Assembly: GCF_000091305.1 (NCBI RefSeq)
Contig: NC_013929.1
Span: forward strand, 806,001 to 870,000
Reading direction: 5' to 3'
Source: Streptomyces scabiei 87.22
Lineage (GTDB): Bacteria; Actinomycetota; Actinomycetes; Streptomycetales; Streptomycetaceae
Length of the DNA stretch: 64,000 nucleotides
Part shown: piece after piece, positions 48,986 to 58,664 of the stretch
Layout: every line of letters begins with the position of its first letter
How positions within the stretch are numbered: position 1 is the stretch's first letter
Notes under the pieces: generated by a model
Databases searched by the model: none
Told to the model about the DNA's origin: nothing
What the model saw: the letters and a program-made list of their open reading frames with translations, nothing else
Position numbers and translations under genes: made by a program

Positions 48986-49256
48986 CGGCGGACTCCCGGG
49001 GTGAGGTCTCGGGCCCTGCTGCCGTGCATGATCTCGCCGGTTCCTCTCGGTCGTCGCCCTGGGCCGCCGAGCGTATCCGACCCCTTCCCGGCCACCCCTG
49101 CCGGGCCGCTCGCGGCTAGGGCTGCGGGCCTACTTCTACCCGGTCGACCAGGCTCCCCAGGTTCTCGGGCTGCTCACCGAGACCCTGGCCGGGACCCTGG
49201 CAGCCGGCCGTCCCGCCGCCACCGGCAGCGCCGGAGGGCCGTCGTCGGCGCCCGCC

Positions 49257-50098
49257 CTACCTCGGGGGCTTCCGCCAGATCCTGACCTCGGTTGCGGGCA
49301 GGCGCTCCGCGAACGGGTGCCGGCCGGGCGCCGTCTCCTCCAGCAGTGCCCGCAGGTCCCGTTCGAACGCGGCCCGTTCGTCGCCGAACAGGTGCGGCGC
49401 CGCGTCGGACCGGGAGAACGTCCACGCGACGAGGTCGTCCGTGGTGCGGGTGACGACGTCGCCGCCCGGCACCACATGGCGTGCGAGGTCCACGAAACCG
49501 GCGCGCGCGATGACGTGTTCCTCCCCGCCCGGCGTGCCGTCGACCAGCACCCCCTGCCCCGCGCGGCGCACGGGGCCCAGGTACCGGCGCACCAGCGCGG
49601 CGATGCGTTCGTACGGGGGCGCGGGCGACGGCGGCGGCGCGGGCTCGGGGGGCGGGTCCTGCAGTTCGCTCACGTGGACGAGCGCGCCGCCCGGTTCCAG
49701 CATCTCCCGCACGACGGCCGCGACTCGGTCACGGTCCGTCCAGTGGAAGGACTGCGCGAACACCACGGCCCGGAACTCCCCCAGTCCCGCGGGCAGTTCC
49801 TCGGCGCGGGCGGCCACCCAGCGCGCGTCGGCCACCCCGCGCCGAGCGGCCTGCCGTCGCGCCTCGGCCAGCATGTCCTCGTCCGGATCGACACCGACCA
49901 CCTCCTCGAAGTACGGCGCCATCGGCAGCAGCACGGTCCCCGGACCGCAGCCGACGTCGAGGGTCTGCCCCGGCCGTCCAGACCGAGCGCCCCGGCGAGC
50001 GTCTCGGGAAGGCCCGGGGCATAGGGGAGCCGGCCCCGCCCGTAGTGGGCCGCGCTGCCCCGGAAGAGCGTCCGGTCCCACTGCCATCCCTCAGGCAT
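49257..50098 (-). pseudogene. SAM-dependent methyltransferase with a frameshift
   Basis: From ATG 50098 the frame reads MPEGWQWDRTLFRGSAAHYG, then RGRLPYAPGLPETLAGALGL and DGRG. The body of the enzyme continues in another frame from QTLDVGCGPGTVLLPMAPYF through VVGVDPDEDMLAEARRQAAR to FAQSFHWTDRDRVAAVVREM and the C-terminal IWRKPPR. The two parts join perfectly if one G is restored in the GGGG run of the coding strand at 49968-49971. The intact product would be about 280 residues, a Rossmann methyltransferase of the type that reads FHWTD. It is either a true inactivating deletion or an error in the sequence. Confidence 0.85.
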
Positions 50099-50106
50099 GC
50101 CGCCCC

Positions 50107-50325
50107 CTAGAGCGCGAACCCCAGCAGAGCGACTTCGAGCGGAAGCGCGGGGCGCTCGGGGAGGGCGGGAGGGTCCTGGCCCCGGCCGGTGTGCGTGGGC
50201 GGGACGGGACGGAGGGTCCTGATCCCCTCGGCGGCCCATCCCGCGTCCGTCGGCGGCAGCGTCAGCGTCATGCGGCGGCCGTCGGCCAGCCTGGTCTCGA
50301 AGGTGGTCGGGTCGATCGTCGTCAT
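50107..50325 (-). CDS. Small hypothetical protein upstream of the methyltransferase
   Basis: A 72-residue frame from ATG 50325 begins MTTIDPTTFETRLADGRRMT and contains PTDAGWAAEGIRTLRPVPPT, ending LPLEVALLGFAL. It ends eight bases before the methyltransferase start and probably forms a two-gene unit with it. No family or motif was recognised. It diverges from the DUF574 methyltransferase gene at 50521. Confidence 0.6.
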   Translation of the reverse strand: MTTIDPTTFETRLADGRRMTLTLPPTDAGWAAEGIRTLRPVPPTHTGRGQDPPALPERPALPLEVALLGFAL

Positions 50326-50520
50326 GGCAACCCACTTCCGTCGCGCACCGGGTGCGGTCCCTCTTCACCCGTACGGACGTCTGTGCGGTCAGAGAAGTTC
50401 CCGCCCGGCTCCGACCCGCCCCCGACCCACCAGAAACGTGAACTGGCGTACGAGAAGCGGCCGTCGGGACGTAAATTGTGTCCGGAACTCCTCGCTTCGG
50501 CTGAAAGACGGACGGTAGAC

Positions 50521-51336
50521 ATGACCGACCACGCGACCACCCCCGGACCGGCGGCGCAACAGAAGATCGACACCTCGGTGCCGCACTCGGCCCGTATCTG
50601 GAACTACTGGCTGGGCGGGAAGGACAACTACCCCGTCGACGAGCAGGCCGGCGACGCGTACACCGCGGTGTTCCCCGGCATCGTGACCATCGCCCGCAGC
50701 AGCCGCGCGTTCCTGCGCCGCAACATCACCTACCTGGTCGCCGAGGCGGGCATCCGCCAGTTCCTCGACGTCGGGACGGGCCTGCCGACCGCGGACAACA
50801 CCCACGAGGTGGCGCAGCGGATCGCCCCCGAGGCGCGGATCGTCTACGTCGACAACGATCCGCTGGTCCTGGCCCACGCCCGCGCCCTGCTCTACTCCAC
50901 GCCGGAGGGGGCGACCGCCTACGTCGACTCCAACGTGCTCGACCCGGACCGCATCCTCGCCGCCGCCGCCGAGACCCTGGACCTGAACCGGCCCACCGCG
51001 CTGATCCTCAGCAACATCCTGGGCCATGTCGCCGACCACGACCAGGCGCGCTCCATCGTCGACCGGCTGCTCGGGGCACTGCCGTCCGGCAGCTACCTCT
51101 CCGTCAACGACGGTTCCCGGGGCATCGACCCGGTCTTCGAGCGGGCCCAGGACGGATACAACGAGAGCGGCGCCGTGCCCTACAACCTGCGGACGGCCGA
51201 GGAGATCGCCTCGTTCTTCGACGGCCTGGAACTGCTGGACCCCGGCGTGGTCTCGGTACCCCTCTGGCGTCCGGACGGCACCGGCCCCGCCCCGCAGGTC
51301 ATCGCCGAACACGGCGGCCTCGCGCGCAAGCCGTGA
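50521..51336 (+). CDS. DUF574-type SAM-dependent methyltransferase
   Basis: The 271-residue protein has the hallmark opening SVPHSARIWNYWLGGKDNYP (DUF574/Methyltransf_19), followed by QFLDVGTGLPTADNTHEVAQ (motif I), YVDNDPLVLAHARALLYS and LILSNILGHVADHDQARSIV. Streptomyces genomes carry dozens of these proteins, and their substrates are unknown. ATG 50521 is preceded by a weak ribosome site (GGAC). A 15-bp tandem repeat begins right at its stop codon. Confidence 0.92.
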   Translation: MTDHATTPGPAAQQKIDTSVPHSARIWNYWLGGKDNYPVDEQAGDAYTAVFPGIVTIARSSRAFLRRNITYLVAEAGIRQFLDVGTGLPTADNTHEVAQRIAPEARIVYVDNDPLVLAHARALLYSTPEGATAYVDSNVLDPDRILAAAAETLDLNRPTALILSNILGHVADHDQARSIVDRLLGALPSGSYLSVNDGSRGIDPVFERAQDGYNESGAVPYNLRTAEEIASFFDGLELLDPGVVSVPLWRPDGTGPAPQVIAEHGGLARKP

Positions 51337-51400
51337 CGTCGCACGCCCTGACGTCATGCGCCCTGACGTCACGTGCCATGACGTCACGCGCCGGGACGCC
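51334..51400. repeat. 15-bp tandem repeat with TGACGTCA core
   Basis: TGACGTC occurs at 51334, 51349, 51364 and 51379 and a degenerate GGACGCC at 51394, so the period is exactly 15 bp over about 4.5 units. The unit is close to TGACGTCACGYGCCM. The first TGA is the stop codon of the DUF574 gene. It is outside any gene and each unit carries a self-complementary TGACGTCA or near-match. Confidence 0.85.
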
Positions 51401-51801
51401 GCGCGCGTAACCCGCGCGCACCTGGGCCGGGCCTCCACCGGAGCCACCCCGCGTCCGGCCCCGCACCGACCGGCGCCCGCCCCCGCACAGGGGGCGGGCG
51501 CCCTGTGCTGTCGTGCTCCGCGTCCGGCGGCCGGAACGTGTCGGTGGAGGGCTCCGGCAGGCCGCCGACATCGGGGAAATCCCTGACCACCGGCGGTGGT
51601 TGAACGATCATTTTCCGGCCAAACACTTGGCATGCTCCTGACACAACACCCGCACATCTGTCACTCTGTGCCCACCCCGTCTCACGACGGAGCACGCGCA
51701 CCCGCATCGCAGCACTCCCTGCTCCACCCGGTGCCTCGACCCGTGCACCGGGTCCTTCGTACGGCCGCTCCACCAACGTCGGCCGCAGCTAAGGAGTTCG
51801 C
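51401..51801 (+). promoter_or_regulatory. Leader region of the M4 protease gene with two inverted repeats
   Basis: This 400-bp gap contains the inverted repeats ACCACC-GGC-GGTGGT (51586-51600) and GCCAA-ACAC-TTGGC (51618-51631), close together about 170-215 bp upstream of the protease start. A TTGAAC overlaps the end of the first. These are candidate operator/promoter elements but no clear -10 was assigned. AAGGAG at 51791 is the ribosome site. Confidence 0.4.
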
Positions 51802-54081
51802 GTGAGATCCACCCCCCACAGACGTACCACGGCAACGGCCGCCCTAGTCGTCGCGGCGGCCATGCTCGCCGTCGCCGTCCCCGGCGCCCCGGCGATGGCA
51901 CGCGGTGACGGCGGAGAAGGCACCACCCGTCCCGTGGCCGCGAAGCCGGACCGCGGTGCCCTGCCCGCGAAGCTCACCCCCGGTCAGCGCGAAACCCTCA
52001 TCCGCAAGGCCGAGAAGGCCACGGACACCACCGCCGACCGCCTCGGCCTGGGCGGCCGGGAGGAGTTGCGGGTCCGCGACGTCGTCAAGGACGCCGACGG
52101 CACCGTTCACACCCGCTACGAGCGCACCTACGCCGGACTCCCCGTGCTCGGCGGCGACCTGGTCGTCCACGCCGCGAAGTCCGGCGCGATCGAGAGCGTC
52201 ACCCGCTCCTACAAGCCCACGCTGAAGGTGGCGGACCTCAGCCCCGCGGTCAGCAAGGCAAGCGCCGAGAAGCAGGCGTTGGCGGCGGCGAAGAAGGAGG
52301 GGTCCACCAAGGCCGCTCCGGACAACAGCCGCAAGGTCGTCTGGGCCGCCAAGGGCACGCCGACCCTCGCCTACGAGACGGTCGTCAGCGGCTTCCAGCA
52401 CGACGACACGCCCAGCGAGCTGCACGTCATCACCGACGCGCAGTCGGGCAAGAAGCTGTTCGAGTACGAGGCCGTGCACACCGGCACGGGCAACACCCGC
52501 TACAGCGGCTCGGTGTCGCTCGGCACCAGCCAGTCGGGTTCGTCGTACACGCTGACCGACGCGGACCGGGGCAACCACCGCACCTACAACCTGAACCGCG
52601 GTTCGTCCGGGACGGGCACGCTGTTCAGCGGGAGCGACGACGTCTGGGGCGACGGCACGGCCGCCAACCTGGAGACCGCCGGCGCGGACGCGCACTACGG
52701 TGCCGCGCTGACCTGGGACTACTACAAGAACGTGCACGGCCGCAACGGCCTGCGCAACGACGGGGTCGCCCCGTACAGCCGGGTCCACTACGGCAACAAC
52801 TACGTCAACGCGTTCTGGCAGGACACCTGCTTCTGCATGACGTACGGCGACGGGTCGGGCAACGCCAACCCGCTCACCTCCATCGACGTGGCCGCGCACG
52901 AGATGACGCACGGTCTGACCTCGGTCACCGCCAACCTCGTCTACAGCGGCGAGTCCGGCGGCCTGAACGAGGCGACCTCCGACATCTTCGCCGCCGCCGT
53001 GGAGTTCGCCGCCGGCAACAGCGAGGACGTCGGCGACTACCTGGTCGGCGAGAAGATCAACATCAACGGCGACGGCACGCCGCTGCGTTACATGGACAAG
53101 CCCAGCAAGGACGGCTCCTCGCGCGACTACTGGTCCTCCACGCTCGGCAACATCGACGTCCACTACTCCTCCGGCCCGGCCAACCACTGGTTCTACCTGG
53201 CCTCCGAGGGCAGCGGCGCGAAGGTCGTCAACGGCGTCTCCTACGACTCGCCGACCTTCGACGGACTGCCGGTGACGCCGATAGGCCGCGAGGCCGCCGA
53301 GAAGATCTACTTCCGGGCGCTCACCACGTACATGACGTCCACGACCAACTACGCCGCCGCCCGGACCCACACTCTGCGCGCCGCCGCCGACCTGTACGGG
53401 CTCGGTTCGCCGACGTACAACAACACCGCCAACGCCTGGGCCGCGATCAACGTCGGCTCCCGGATCCTCGACGGTGTGACGGTCATCCCGCCGGCCGCGC
53501 AGTACACCCTGACCGGACAGGCGGTCACGCTCGACGTCCAGGCGTCGTCCACCAACCCCGGCGCCCTGTCGTACGAGGCCACCGGTCTGCCGGACGGGCT
53601 GTCCATCGACGCGGCCACGGGACGCATCTCGGGCACCCCGACCACGGCCGGGAACTACACGCCGACCGTCACCGTGACGGACGCGGCCGACAAGACCGGG
53701 AAGGCGACCTTCGCCTGGCGCGTGGACGAGGAGGGGAACCAGTCGGTGTTCGAGAACACCGCCGACTACCAGATCCCCGACAACGGCACCGTCGAGTCCC
53801 CGATCAACGTCAACCGGGCCGGAGCGGCGCCCAGCACGCTCTCCGTGGACGTGAACATCGTCCACACCTGGCGCGGTGACCTGGTCATCGACCTCGTGGC
53901 CCCGGACGGCACGGCCTACCGGCTGAAGAACTCCGCCTCGTCCGACTCGGCCGACAACGTGGTCGAGACGTACACGGTGAACGCCTCCGCCGAGACCGCC
54001 GCGGGCACCTGGAAGCTGCGGGTGCAGGACGTGGCCAGCCTCGACACCGGTTACATCAACAGCTGGAAGCTGACCTTCTGA
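51802..54081 (+). CDS. Secreted M4 (thermolysin-family) metalloprotease with Ig-like and P-domains
   Basis: The 759-residue pre-pro-enzyme has a signal peptide (residues 1-32), an FTP/PepSY propeptide (TRYERTYAGLPVLGGDLVVH), and the catalytic domain. The zinc motif HEMTH is at 366-370 with the third ligand E390 in GLNEATSD, and the catalytic His lies in DVHYSSGPANHW. After it come an Ig-like putative cell-adhesion segment (GALSYEATGLPDGLSIDAAT) and a proprotein-convertase P-domain (VNIVHTWRGDLVIDLVAPDG, ending INSWKLTF). It degrades extracellular protein after autoprocessing. The GTG start at 51802 has AAGGAG at five bases. It is convergent with the MMPL gene. Confidence 0.96.
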   Translation: MRSTPHRRTTATAALVVAAAMLAVAVPGAPAMARGDGGEGTTRPVAAKPDRGALPAKLTPGQRETLIRKAEKATDTTADRLGLGGREELRVRDVVKDADGTVHTRYERTYAGLPVLGGDLVVHAAKSGAIESVTRSYKPTLKVADLSPAVSKASAEKQALAAAKKEGSTKAAPDNSRKVVWAAKGTPTLAYETVVSGFQHDDTPSELHVITDAQSGKKLFEYEAVHTGTGNTRYSGSVSLGTSQSGSSYTLTDADRGNHRTYNLNRGSSGTGTLFSGSDDVWGDGTAANLETAGADAHYGAALTWDYYKNVHGRNGLRNDGVAPYSRVHYGNNYVNAFWQDTCFCMTYGDGSGNANPLTSIDVAAHEMTHGLTSVTANLVYSGESGGLNEATSDIFAAAVEFAAGNSEDVGDYLVGEKININGDGTPLRYMDKPSKDGSSRDYWSSTLGNIDVHYSSGPANHWFYLASEGSGAKVVNGVSYDSPTFDGLPVTPIGREAAEKIYFRALTTYMTSTTNYAAARTHTLRAAADLYGLGSPTYNNTANAWAAINVGSRILDGVTVIPPAAQYTLTGQAVTLDVQASSTNPGALSYEATGLPDGLSIDAATGRISGTPTTAGNYTPTVTVTDAADKTGKATFAWRVDEEGNQSVFENTADYQIPDNGTVESPINVNRAGAAPSTLSVDVNIVHTWRGDLVIDLVAPDGTAYRLKNSASSDSADNVVETYTVNASAETAAGTWKLRVQDVASLDTGYINSWKLTF

Positions 54082-54113
54082 CGAACCGTCACCTCTGGTT
54101 CCACTGAGACACG

Positions 54114-56402
54114 TCAGCCGCCGAGCGGCCGGTCCTGCGCCTGCGGGACCGGCCGCTCCCGCGTGTCCCCCTCCGCGTCGATGTGCGGCATGATCCGGTC
54201 CAGCCAGCGCGGGGTCCACCAGGCGTGACGCCCCAGCAGGGTCATCACGGCGGGGACCATGAGCAGGCGGACGACCGTGGCGTCGATGAGGACGCTGACC
54301 GCGAGCCCCAGACCCAGCATCTTGACCACGATGTTGTCGCTGACGATGAACGCGGCGAAGACGCTGACCATGATCAGGGCGGCGCAGGTGATCACCCGGG
54401 CGGTGATCTCCAGGGCGTGGGCCACGGCGTCGCGGGCGTCACCGGTGCGCAGCCAGGCCTCGTGGACGCGGGACAGCAGGAAGATCTCGTAGTCCATGCT
54501 GAGGCCGAAGATGATCGCGAACATCATCATCGGCACATAGCTCTCGATGGGCACCTTGCCGTGGACGCCCAGGGCGGGCCCTCCCCAGCCCCACTGGAAG
54601 ACGGCGACGACGACGCCGTACGAGGCGGCGATGGAGAGGACGTTGAGGACGGCCGCCTTCACCGCGACCAGCAGTCCGCGGAAGACGGCGAGGATGATCA
54701 GGAACGCGAGGGCGACGACGACGGCGATGATGACGGGCAGCCGGCTCGCCACGATGTCCCGGAAGTCGACCTGGGAGGCCGTGGTCCCCGTGACATAGCC
54801 GTGCGCCTTCGTGCCGGAGACCGAGGCGGGCAGGGTGTCGTCGACCAGGCGGTTCGTCAGGTCCGTGGTGTCGGCGCTCTGGGGCGACTGCTTCGAGTAG
54901 ACCGTGCCCACCAGGACGTCCCCGTCCTGGGTGGGGTTGAGCGGGGTGACGGCGTACGCCCCCTCGACCGCGTCCAGCTTCTTCTGCGCGGTGCTCTGCA
55001 GGCTCTGGCGGTCCGAGGACGGCACCGAGGTCTGGTCGATGACGACCGTGAGCGGCCCGTTGGAGCCCGGCCCGAAGGCGTCGGTCATCAGGTCGTAGGC
55101 GCGGCGGTCGGTGAAGGAGGTGGGGTCGGCGCCGTCGCCGATGTGGCCCAGCTGGATGGAGAAGAGGGGGATCGCGAGGATCGCCACGGTCGCGAGACCG
55201 GCTGTCAGGAACCGCCACGGGTGGTGCTCGACACGCTGGGCGTAGCGGTGCCAGGTGCCGGTGATCTCCTCGCCCGCCTCGGCGCCGGTCTCGGCGACCG
55301 GCTTGCGGACGTGGTAGCGGTCGATCCGTCTGCCGATCAGGCCGAGCAGGGCCGGGACCAGGGTGAGGGCGCCGGCGATCGCGGAGACCACGGTCACGGC
55401 GGCGGCCAGTCCGAGCTTGCCGATGAAGCTGACCCCGGAGGCGTACAGTCCGGCGAGGGCGACGATCACCGTGCAGCCGGAGACGAGGACGGCGTGCCCG
55501 CTGGTCGAGGCGGCGCGGCCGGCCGCCCGTACCGGGTCGTCGCCGTCCATGAGGTTCTGCCGGTGGCGGGTGATCAGGAACAGCGCGTAGTCGATGCCGA
55601 CACCGATACCGATCATCGTCGCCAGGGTCGGGGAGACGGTCGCGAAGGTGAACGCGGCGGCCAGAAGACCCAGACAGGCGAGACCGCCGATCACGCTCAG
55701 CAGGGCGGTCACCAGAGGCAGACCGGCGGCGATGACACTGCCGAAGCCGATCACCAGCACGACGATCGCGACCGCGAAGCCGATCAGCTCGCTGACCCGG
55801 TCGTCGGCGTCGGGACGGGCCAGCTCGCCGAGCGGTCCGCCGTACTCCACCTCGGCGCCCGCCGACCGCAGCGGCTGCACGGAGTCGTCCACCCCGTCGA
55901 GGTAGCCGTCACCGAGGGTGGAGGGCTGCACGTCGAAGCGGATCGTGATGTACGCCGTCTTCTGGTCGGAGGACAGCGGGCCGACGTTCGGCTGCTGCGA
56001 CTGGTCCGACGACTGGATGGCGGGCGTGGTGAGCGGGTTCTGCACCGACAGCACGTGCGGCAGCTTCTGCAGGTCGCCGACCGTCTGGGACATCTGGGAG
56101 CCGAGCGAGGTCAGCGCCTTGTCCTTGTCGTGCAGGACGATCTGGCTGCCGTAGCCGCCGGCCGCCGGATCGTGCTCCTTCAGCACGTCCAGGCCCTTCT
56201 GGGACTGCACGCCGGGGAGGGAGAAGTTGTCCGAGTAGTCACCGCCGTAGGCCCGGTTCAGCACCTGTACGGCCGCGAGGGCGACGAGCCAGGCGACGAT
56301 CACGACCACGAAGTGCCGGGCGCACCACTCGCCGAGCCTGCGCAGCCGGCCCGCCGGGGCCTCGGTCCCGTCCTGCCCACCACCGGAACGACTTGAGCGC
56401 AT
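54114..56402 (-). CDS. MMPL-family (RND) transporter
   Basis: The 762-residue protein has twelve predicted transmembrane segments in two halves. Signatures are [20 protein letters not shown] in the first half and [20 protein letters not shown] in the second, both with the Asp-Tyr pairs of proton-driven MmpL pumps. Two large extracellular domains follow helices 1 and 7. The start ATG 56402 has GGAGGAG five bases upstream. Substrates of such pumps are lipids or drugs; none is indicated here. Confidence 0.94.
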   Translation of the reverse strand: MRSSRSGGGQDGTEAPAGRLRRLGEWCARHFVVVIVAWLVALAAVQVLNRAYGGDYSDNFSLPGVQSQKGLDVLKEHDPAAGGYGSQIVLHDKDKALTSLGSQMSQTVGDLQKLPHVLSVQNPLTTPAIQSSDQSQQPNVGPLSSDQKTAYITIRFDVQPSTLGDGYLDGVDDSVQPLRSAGAEVEYGGPLGELARPDADDRVSELIGFAVAIVVLVIGFGSVIAAGLPLVTALLSVIGGLACLGLLAAAFTFATVSPTLATMIGIGVGIDYALFLITRHRQNLMDGDDPVRAAGRAASTSGHAVLVSGCTVIVALAGLYASGVSFIGKLGLAAAVTVVSAIAGALTLVPALLGLIGRRIDRYHVRKPVAETGAEAGEEITGTWHRYAQRVEHHPWRFLTAGLATVAILAIPLFSIQLGHIGDGADPTSFTDRRAYDLMTDAFGPGSNGPLTVVIDQTSVPSSDRQSLQSTAQKKLDAVEGAYAVTPLNPTQDGDVLVGTVYSKQSPQSADTTDLTNRLVDDTLPASVSGTKAHGYVTGTTASQVDFRDIVASRLPVIIAVVVALAFLIILAVFRGLLVAVKAAVLNVLSIAASYGVVVAVFQWGWGGPALGVHGKVPIESYVPMMMFAIIFGLSMDYEIFLLSRVHEAWLRTGDARDAVAHALEITARVITCAALIMVSVFAAFIVSDNIVVKMLGLGLAVSVLIDATVVRLLMVPAVMTLLGRHAWWTPRWLDRIMPHIDAEGDTRERPVPQAQDRPLGG

Positions 56403-56552
56403 CGTCTCTCCTCCGGGAGCGATCTTCCGGACCCCATTACACGCCGCCCGCGGGGGCCCGGCACCTCCGGCGGGCACCGGTCCCCCGGTTGGCGGCCCCG
56501 GCTTGACAGGCGGACCATGGGGAGGTGGGGCGGCCTAGCGGAAGGAGCCGTC

Positions 56553-56918
56553 ATGCTGGAGATCAAGACGGTCGAGAAGCCGGACGAGCGGCGCGACTTC
56601 CCCCGGGGGCACCTCGAGGCCGTGCACCTGACCGGGCTCGACTTCGCCGTGGCCACCTTCGAGCCGGGCTGGCGCTGGTCGGAGTCCGTCGGCCCCATCG
56701 CGGGCACGGAGAGTTGCCAGGTCCACCACAACGGTTATGTGCTCAGTGGACGCATGCACATCCGGATGGACGACGGCGGTGAGGGCGAGGTCGGTCCCGG
56801 CGACGTCTTCGTGTGCCCGCCGGGGCACGACGCGTGGGTGGTGGGCGACGAGCAGTGTCTGGTGTACGACTTCGCCGGCCAGATGGCCCAGGACTACGCG
56901 AAGGCGAAGGACGACTGA
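56553..56918 (+). CDS. Cupin-fold protein
   Basis: The 121-residue single cupin has VATFEPGWRWSESVGPIAGT, the histidine-bearing QVHHNGYVLSGRMHIRMDDG and PGDVFVCPPGHDAWVVGDEQ, a double-stranded beta-helix with likely metal ligands. The start at ATG 56553 follows AAGGAG. The gene diverges from the MMPL transporter and ends at a strong terminator. Substrate is unknown. Confidence 0.88.
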   Translation: MLEIKTVEKPDERRDFPRGHLEAVHLTGLDFAVATFEPGWRWSESVGPIAGTESCQVHHNGYVLSGRMHIRMDDGGEGEVGPGDVFVCPPGHDAWVVGDEQCLVYDFAGQMAQDYAKAKDD

Positions 56919-56933
56919 AGCCGACCGGGGTGC

Positions 56934-56970
56934 GAGAGGGGCGGGGCGCGCAAAGCGCCCCGCCCCTCTC
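56934..56970. terminator. Strong bidirectional hairpin terminator
   Basis: GAGAGGGGCGGGGCGC (56934-56949) is perfectly complementary to GCGCCCCGCCCCTCTC (56955-56970) with loop GCAAA. It separates the cupin gene from the convergent membrane-protein gene at 57000. Confidence 0.88.
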
Positions 56971-56999
56971 CGTGCGCGCCCGCGTGTGCGGCGTCCGCG

Positions 57000-57965
57000 C
57001 TACACCCCGTCGGACTCCCGCAGGTTGTCGAGGGTCGCGTTGGTGTCGCTCTTGAGCCACTCCACCACGTCGCTCACCTCCGGCATGGTCGCGCCGTCGT
57101 CATAGGTGGAGCCGTACGCGCTCCACCTCATCTCGTACGTCATCCAGCCGTCGCGCACCGCGAGGGTCGCCGCCCGGCTGCCGCTGTTGTCGTCCCCCGA
57201 CGTGGTGTCCTCGGTGACCAGATACGCCTCGTCGCCGAAGCCGGAGACCTTCTCCACGTCGTAGTCCTCGTACCGCTGGTCGTACTCGGACCAGACGGCG
57301 GTGAACTCCGGTCCGGGGTCGGTCTTCTTGTGCAGGTCCACCTGGACCGAGAAGTACGCGTCGGAGATCGAGGAGGTGGAGGACTCCTTCAGCGAGATGC
57401 TGCAGTAGCTCTCGTCGAGGGCCTCGTGCTCCAGGGCGTTGTGCACCGGCTCGGTGTCCTCCTCCGGGTACTCGTTCTTGAACGACGAGTAGTCCACCGA
57501 GGAGCACAGGTCGGACTCGGCCCGGTAGCCGCGCAGGTCCGCCTCCGTGTCGTCCTTGCCGAGCAGGAAGACACCGCCGGCCCACGCCGCGGACGCCACG
57601 ACCGCGCCCACGAGCGCCCACAGCACGGCCCGTCCGCCGGCGCCCGTCGCGGGCCGCGCGCCGGGGGGCTGGTAGCCGCCCGGCGGATATCCGCCCGCCG
57701 GCGGGCCGTACCCGGACGCCTGGGCGGGCACCGGCGGCCCGTAGCCGGCCGGCGACTGGGGACTCGGGTAGGGGTAGGCGCTCGGCACCGCCGCCTGGGT
57801 GGGCGGCTGCGCCTGGACCGGTGTCTCCACCTGGGTGGGCGTCGGGGCGGGTCCCGGCGGCTGGGCCTGGGCGCCGGGCTGTCCCGGGGGCGGCCAGGCC
57901 GGGGACGCGGACGGCTGGTCCTGCGGCTGGGGCTGCGCCGGCGCACCCTCGGGGCGGTCGGTCAT
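57000..57965 (-). CDS. Membrane-anchored protein with Pro/Gln-rich cytoplasmic N-terminus
   Basis: The 321-residue protein begins with a low-complexity Pro/Gln/Ala segment of about 100 residues (such as GYGPPAGGYPPGGYQPPGAR). One transmembrane helix follows (AVLWALVGAVVASAAWAGGV), and then an acidic extracellular domain of about 190 residues with LCSSVDYSSFKNEYPEEDTE, FTAVWSEYDQRYEDYDVEKV and VSDVVEWLKSD. The domain looks like a secreted/anchored Streptomyces lipoprotein-like family of unknown role. The start ATG 57965 is preceded by GAGGAG. Confidence 0.82.
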   Translation of the reverse strand: MTDRPEGAPAQPQPQDQPSASPAWPPPGQPGAQAQPPGPAPTPTQVETPVQAQPPTQAAVPSAYPYPSPQSPAGYGPPVPAQASGYGPPAGGYPPGGYQPPGARPATGAGGRAVLWALVGAVVASAAWAGGVFLLGKDDTEADLRGYRAESDLCSSVDYSSFKNEYPEEDTEPVHNALEHEALDESYCSISLKESSTSSISDAYFSVQVDLHKKTDPGPEFTAVWSEYDQRYEDYDVEKVSGFGDEAYLVTEDTTSGDDNSGSRAATLAVRDGWMTYEMRWSAYGSTYDDGATMPEVSDVVEWLKSDTNATLDNLRESDGV

Positions 57966-58147
57966 CGGCTTCTCCTCGTGTCGTGGTGGATGGGGGTCCC
58001 CCGGGGCGTCGGCCGCACCTGAAGATCCGAGCCTCGCAGAACGCCTCCCGCCCGGTCGTCCGTAGAACTACGCACCTCTCCTACGCAACCCGGCGGCCGG
58101 AGCGGGCCGGGGGCGTCATGGGGCGGGGGCCGCCGCCCGGTGCTTTC

Positions 58148-58621
58148 ATGGAATCCATGACGAGCAGGAGTGTCGTGGTCGAGCGGCGGGTCGGCGCCTC
58201 CCAGGGGCGGGTGTGGGAGGCCCTGACCGACCTGCGGCGGATGGATCGGATGCTCGGCGGTGTCACGCGGGTGGAGGTCCTGACGGACGGGGTCTTCGGG
58301 GTGGGCACGCGGTGGCGGGAGACCCGGCGCATGTTCGGCAAGGACGCCACCGAGGAGATGTGGGTGACCGTCAGCGAGCCGCCCGAGCGGTATGTGGTGG
58401 AGGCCGAGTCGCACGGCTCCCGCTATGTCTCGCAGTGGCTGCTGCGGGCCGACGGGCCGGGGTCGACGACGATCCTGCTGACGTTCTCGGCCGAGCCGAC
58501 CGGTGCCGTCGCGGGGCTGCTCGCCAGGGTCATGGGCCCGATCGGCGCCCGTGCCGTGCGCAGGGCGGTCGCGAAGGACCTCGACGACGTCGCCCGGTGG
58601 GTGGAGGGCGGCGGGGGCTGA
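58148..58621 (+). CDS. SRPBCC (START-like) family protein
   Basis: The 157-residue protein has VVVERRVGASQGRVWEALTD, the EMWVTVSEPPERYVVEAESH strand pair and GPGSTTILLTFSAEPTGAVA, ending KDLDDVARWVEGG. It matches the polyketide-cyclase/SRPBCC fold that binds hydrophobic ligands. The start is ambiguous between ATG 58148 and ATG 58157. No ligand is evident from the context. Confidence 0.83.
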   Translation: MESMTSRSVVVERRVGASQGRVWEALTDLRRMDRMLGGVTRVEVLTDGVFGVGTRWRETRRMFGKDATEEMWVTVSEPPERYVVEAESHGSRYVSQWLLRADGPGSTTILLTFSAEPTGAVAGLLARVMGPIGARAVRRAVAKDLDDVARWVEGGGG

Positions 58622-58664
58622 GCAGTCCCCGCCGCCCGTGACGGTCACCGTGGCCGGGTGCGCG

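Noticed and set aside
48986..49256. Remnant gene in the gap upstream of the 3-hydroxyisobutyryl-CoA hydrolase-like gene
   Set aside because: A plus-strand phrase (LRAYFYPVDQAPQVLGLL) looked protein-like but has no start, no neighbouring match and no recognised family.
51334..51400. CRISPR array
   Set aside because: The units are 15 bp and directly contiguous with no variable spacers and no cas genes nearby.
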